From positions 1 to 15,492 of the forward strand of contig CAJTTM010000048.1 of the NCBI GenBank assembly GCA_910579135.1: DNA of 15,492 nt. Direction: 5' to 3'. The translations under genes were made by a program, and so were the position numbers. The DNA is from an uncultured Erysipelotrichales bacterium. Its GTDB lineage: Bacteria; Bacillota_I; Bacilli_A; Erysipelotrichales; Coprobacillaceae. Shown piece by piece: positions 14,157 to 15,492 of this stretch. Within the stretch, counting starts at the first letter, position 1. The number at the start of each line of letters is the position of its first letter. A model generated the notes under the pieces. The model was not told where the DNA came from. It did not search any database and saw only the letters and a program-made list of their open reading frames with translations.

Positions 14157-15154
14157 ATATATTAGTTACTGGAGGTACTGGTTATATTGGTAGCCATACT
14201 GTTGTTGAGTTATTAAATGAAGGGCATGAAGTTGTTGTTGTAGATAATTTCTTTAATTCCAAACCTGATGTTTTAGATAAGATTAAAGAAATTACCCATA
14301 AAGATTTTAAATTTTATGAAGTTGATTGTTGCGATGAAGAAAAAATGGAAGTTGTTTTTAAAGAAAATGATATTGATGGAGCCATCCATTTTGCTGGATA
14401 TAAGGCAGTAGGTGAATCGGTTATGAAACCTATGATGTATTATGAGAATAATATTTTAAGTACTTTGGTATTGTGTAAGTTATTAAGAAAGTATAATTGT
14501 AAGAAAATTATATTTTCATCAAGTGCTACTGTTTATGGAAATCCTCATACAGTACCTATTCAAGAAGATTTCCCGCTTGGTCCAACAACAAATCCATATG
14601 GTTCTACAAAATTAATGATAGAAGGAATATTAAAAGATATTTTTGTATCTGATAAAGAATGGAATATTGTTTTATTAAGATATTTTAATCCTATTGGGGC
14701 ACATGAAAGTTGTTTGTTAGGTGAAAACCCTAAAGGTATTCCTAATAACTTAATGCCATATATTAATAAAGTTGCAGTAGGAGAATTAGAATGTTTAGGT
14801 GTCTTTGGAGATGATTATGATACACATGATGGTACAGGAGTGAGAGATTATATTCATGTTGTTGATCTTGCGAAAGGCCATGTAAAAGCATTACAAAAAT
14901 TAGTTGATCAACCAGAAGTTTATATTTATAATCTAGGAACTGGAAATGGATTTAGTGTATTAGATTTAGTAAAGACATACGAAAAAGTAAATAACATTAA
15001 ATTAAATTATGAAATCAAACCAAGACGTGCAGGTGATATTGCTGCATGTTATGCTGATAGTAGTAAAGCAAAAAAAGAATTAGGTTGGGAAGCTGTTAAG
15101 ACAATTGAAGATATGTGTAAAGATTCATATCAATTTGTTATTCATAATTCTTAG
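14153..15154 (+). CDS. galE: UDP-glucose 4-epimerase
   Basis: This extended short-chain dehydrogenase/reductase interconverts UDP-glucose and UDP-galactose with bound NAD (Leloir pathway and glycan precursor supply). It has 333 residues, the standard length. GGTGYIG (7-13) is the NAD loop; the catalytic triad is Ser/Thr in SSSATVYG (122-129), Tyr149 and Lys153 in YGSTK. The segment RYFNPIGAHES and the C-terminal RRAGDIAACYAD (positions about 288-299) are typical GalE. It overlaps the previous gene by ATGA and is last in the operon, closed by the terminator at 15172. With the phosphoglucomutase upstream in the window it connects glucose phosphates to galactose-containing polymers. Some GalE proteins also act on UDP-GlcNAc; that is not decided here. 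Confidence 0.95.
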   Translation: MNILVTGGTGYIGSHTVVELLNEGHEVVVVDNFFNSKPDVLDKIKEITHKDFKFYEVDCCDEEKMEVVFKENDIDGAIHFAGYKAVGESVMKPMMYYENNILSTLVLCKLLRKYNCKKIIFSSSATVYGNPHTVPIQEDFPLGPTTNPYGSTKLMIEGILKDIFVSDKEWNIVLLRYFNPIGAHESCLLGENPKGIPNNLMPYINKVAVGELECLGVFGDDYDTHDGTGVRDYIHVVDLAKGHVKALQKLVDQPEVYIYNLGTGNGFSVLDLVKTYEKVNNIKLNYEIKPRRAGDIAACYADSSKAKKELGWEAVKTIEDMCKDSYQFVIHNS

Positions 15155-15171
15155 TTTTGGTAATCTAAAAT

Positions 15172-15206
15172 AACTTGGAGTATAAAATATTCCAAGTTTT
15201 CTTTTT
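15172..15206 (+). terminator. Intrinsic terminator of the galE operon
   Basis: AACTTGGA (15172-15179) pairs with TCCAAGTT (15191-15198), with further A-T/G-T pairs inside leaving a 3-nt AAA loop, then a T-rich tail to 15206. Confidence 0.9.
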
Positions 15207-15221
15207 GGACACAATGTCCAA
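15205..15221. promoter_or_regulatory. Palindrome abutting the Rpn gene promoter
   Basis: TTGGACA (15205-15211), CAA, TGTCCAA (15215-15221) is a perfect 7-bp inverted repeat with a 3-nt centre. Its last base is the first base of the -35 hexamer ATGACA, the position of a repressor operator. The binding protein is unknown. Confidence 0.5.
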
Positions 15222-15249
15222 TGACAACTCTGTTTTATACTCTTATAAT
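15221..15249 (+). promoter_or_regulatory. Strong sigma-A promoter for the downstream Rpn gene
   Basis: -35 ATGACA (15221-15226, 5/6) and -10 TATAAT (15244-15249, 6/6) are separated by exactly 17 bp. This is the best promoter in the window. The predicted start near 15256 gives a leader of about 92 nt. Confidence 0.75.
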
Positions 15250-15302
15250 AGATTTATAGAAGTCTATATTTTCATATTATGAAATTATACATTTAAAAAA
15301 AG

Positions 15303-15340
15303 AAAAAGCCTCTTTTTATTAGTATAGAATAATAGGAGGT
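15303..15340 (+). promoter_or_regulatory. Leader hairpin that can mask the Shine-Dalgarno
   Basis: CCTCTTTTTATT (15309-15320) can pair with AATAATAGGAGG (15328-15339): 12 positions with one T-T mismatch and one G-U pair, and a 7-nt loop. The 3' arm contains the whole ribosome binding site GGAGG. A competing hairpin, AAAAAG (15303-15308) with CTTTTT (15312-15317), would free the site. Possible translational control; no ligand or trans factor is suggested by sequence. Confidence 0.45.
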
Positions 15341-15347
15341 CAAATAA

Positions 15348-15492
15348 ATGAAAGCTAAAAATCAAGATGTTTTATCCCTTATTAAGTCTATGACTTTATT
15401 TCATTCTCCTATGATCAAAGTTGTCTTTGGTCATAGGGAATGTGTTAATGAAATGATTGATATCATACTAGGAAGACATATACATATTGATG
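15348..15492 (+). CDS. Rpn/PD-(D/E)XK nuclease family protein, N-terminal start (partial)
   Basis: The first 48 codons are visible before the window ends. The protein begins MKAKNQDVLSLIKSM and continues with FHSPMIKVVFGHRECVNEMI and DIILGR, matching the start of PF12784/Rpn proteins ('D..FK.VFG....L..LLN.IL..'). The start follows AGGAGGT (15334-15340) with 7-nt spacing. The catalytic residues lie beyond the edge. This is a separate gene from the Rpn C-terminus at the left edge, in the same orientation. Confidence 0.7.
   Translation, partial: MKAKNQDVLSLIKSMTLFHSPMIKVVFGHRECVNEMIDIILGRHIHID

Noticed and set aside
1..15492. CRISPR array, tRNA or rRNA genes, prophage or insertion-sequence ends
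   Set aside because: No regularly spaced repeats, cloverleaf sequences or transposase genes with terminal inverted repeats were seen on either strand.

Overview
The window is AT-rich, with strong AGGAGG-type ribosome binding sites, short spacers and intrinsic terminators. That, plus the gene families present (PF12784-type Rpn nucleases, TspO, GH1 phospho-glycosidase, Cof phosphatase, CcpA-type cre boxes), suggests a low-GC Bacillota, most likely a gut Erysipelotrichia/Coprobacillaceae-type organism. The lineage is inferred from sequence character, not from a marker gene. TGA is a normal stop here: two junctions use ATGA stop/start overlaps.

Layout. (1) 1-895: the 3' end of an Rpn/PD-(D/E)XK 'transposase' gene, then a decayed fragment of a paralogue. 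(2) 1116-2810: alpha-phosphoglucomutase with a cre-like site upstream. (3) 2880-3696, minus strand: a small Cys-rich protein and a TspO-family membrane protein, sharing a bidirectional terminator with the phosphoglucomutase. (4) 3924-6279: a GH1 6-phospho-beta-glucosidase and a Cof-type HAD phosphatase in one operon, with a cre-like site at the expected transcription start. (5) 6369-8784: an OmpR-type response regulator and its histidine kinase; the kinase reading frame carries two in-frame nonsense codons. (6) 8872-10930: an operon of S66 LD-carboxypeptidase, a divergent precorrin-2-dehydrogenase-like protein and a DUF218 (YdcF/SanA-like) membrane protein. (7) 10955-13009, minus strand: an EF-G paralogue with altered GTPase motifs. 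(8) 13143-15154: a tightly packed operon of small membrane protein, cyclophilin PPIase, CPHC thioredoxin-fold protein and UDP-glucose 4-epimerase. (9) 15155-15492: terminator, palindrome, strong promoter, a leader that can fold over its own Shine-Dalgarno, and the start of another Rpn gene.

How it may work together. Carbon metabolism is a common thread: the phospho-beta-glucosidase, phosphoglucomutase and GalE link glucose-6-P, glucose-1-P and UDP-sugars. Three cre-like sites (one a perfect 14/14 match) suggest CcpA control. The perfect one lies between the EF-G paralogue and the PPIase-galE operon. The most interesting hypothesis is that the EF-G paralogue, which lacks the catalytic His of its G3 motif and has NGID in place of NKxD, is a carbon-status-controlled alternative translation factor. 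The second most interesting element is the apparent multilayer control (palindrome at -35, strong promoter, SD-sequestering hairpin) of the Rpn nuclease at the right edge.
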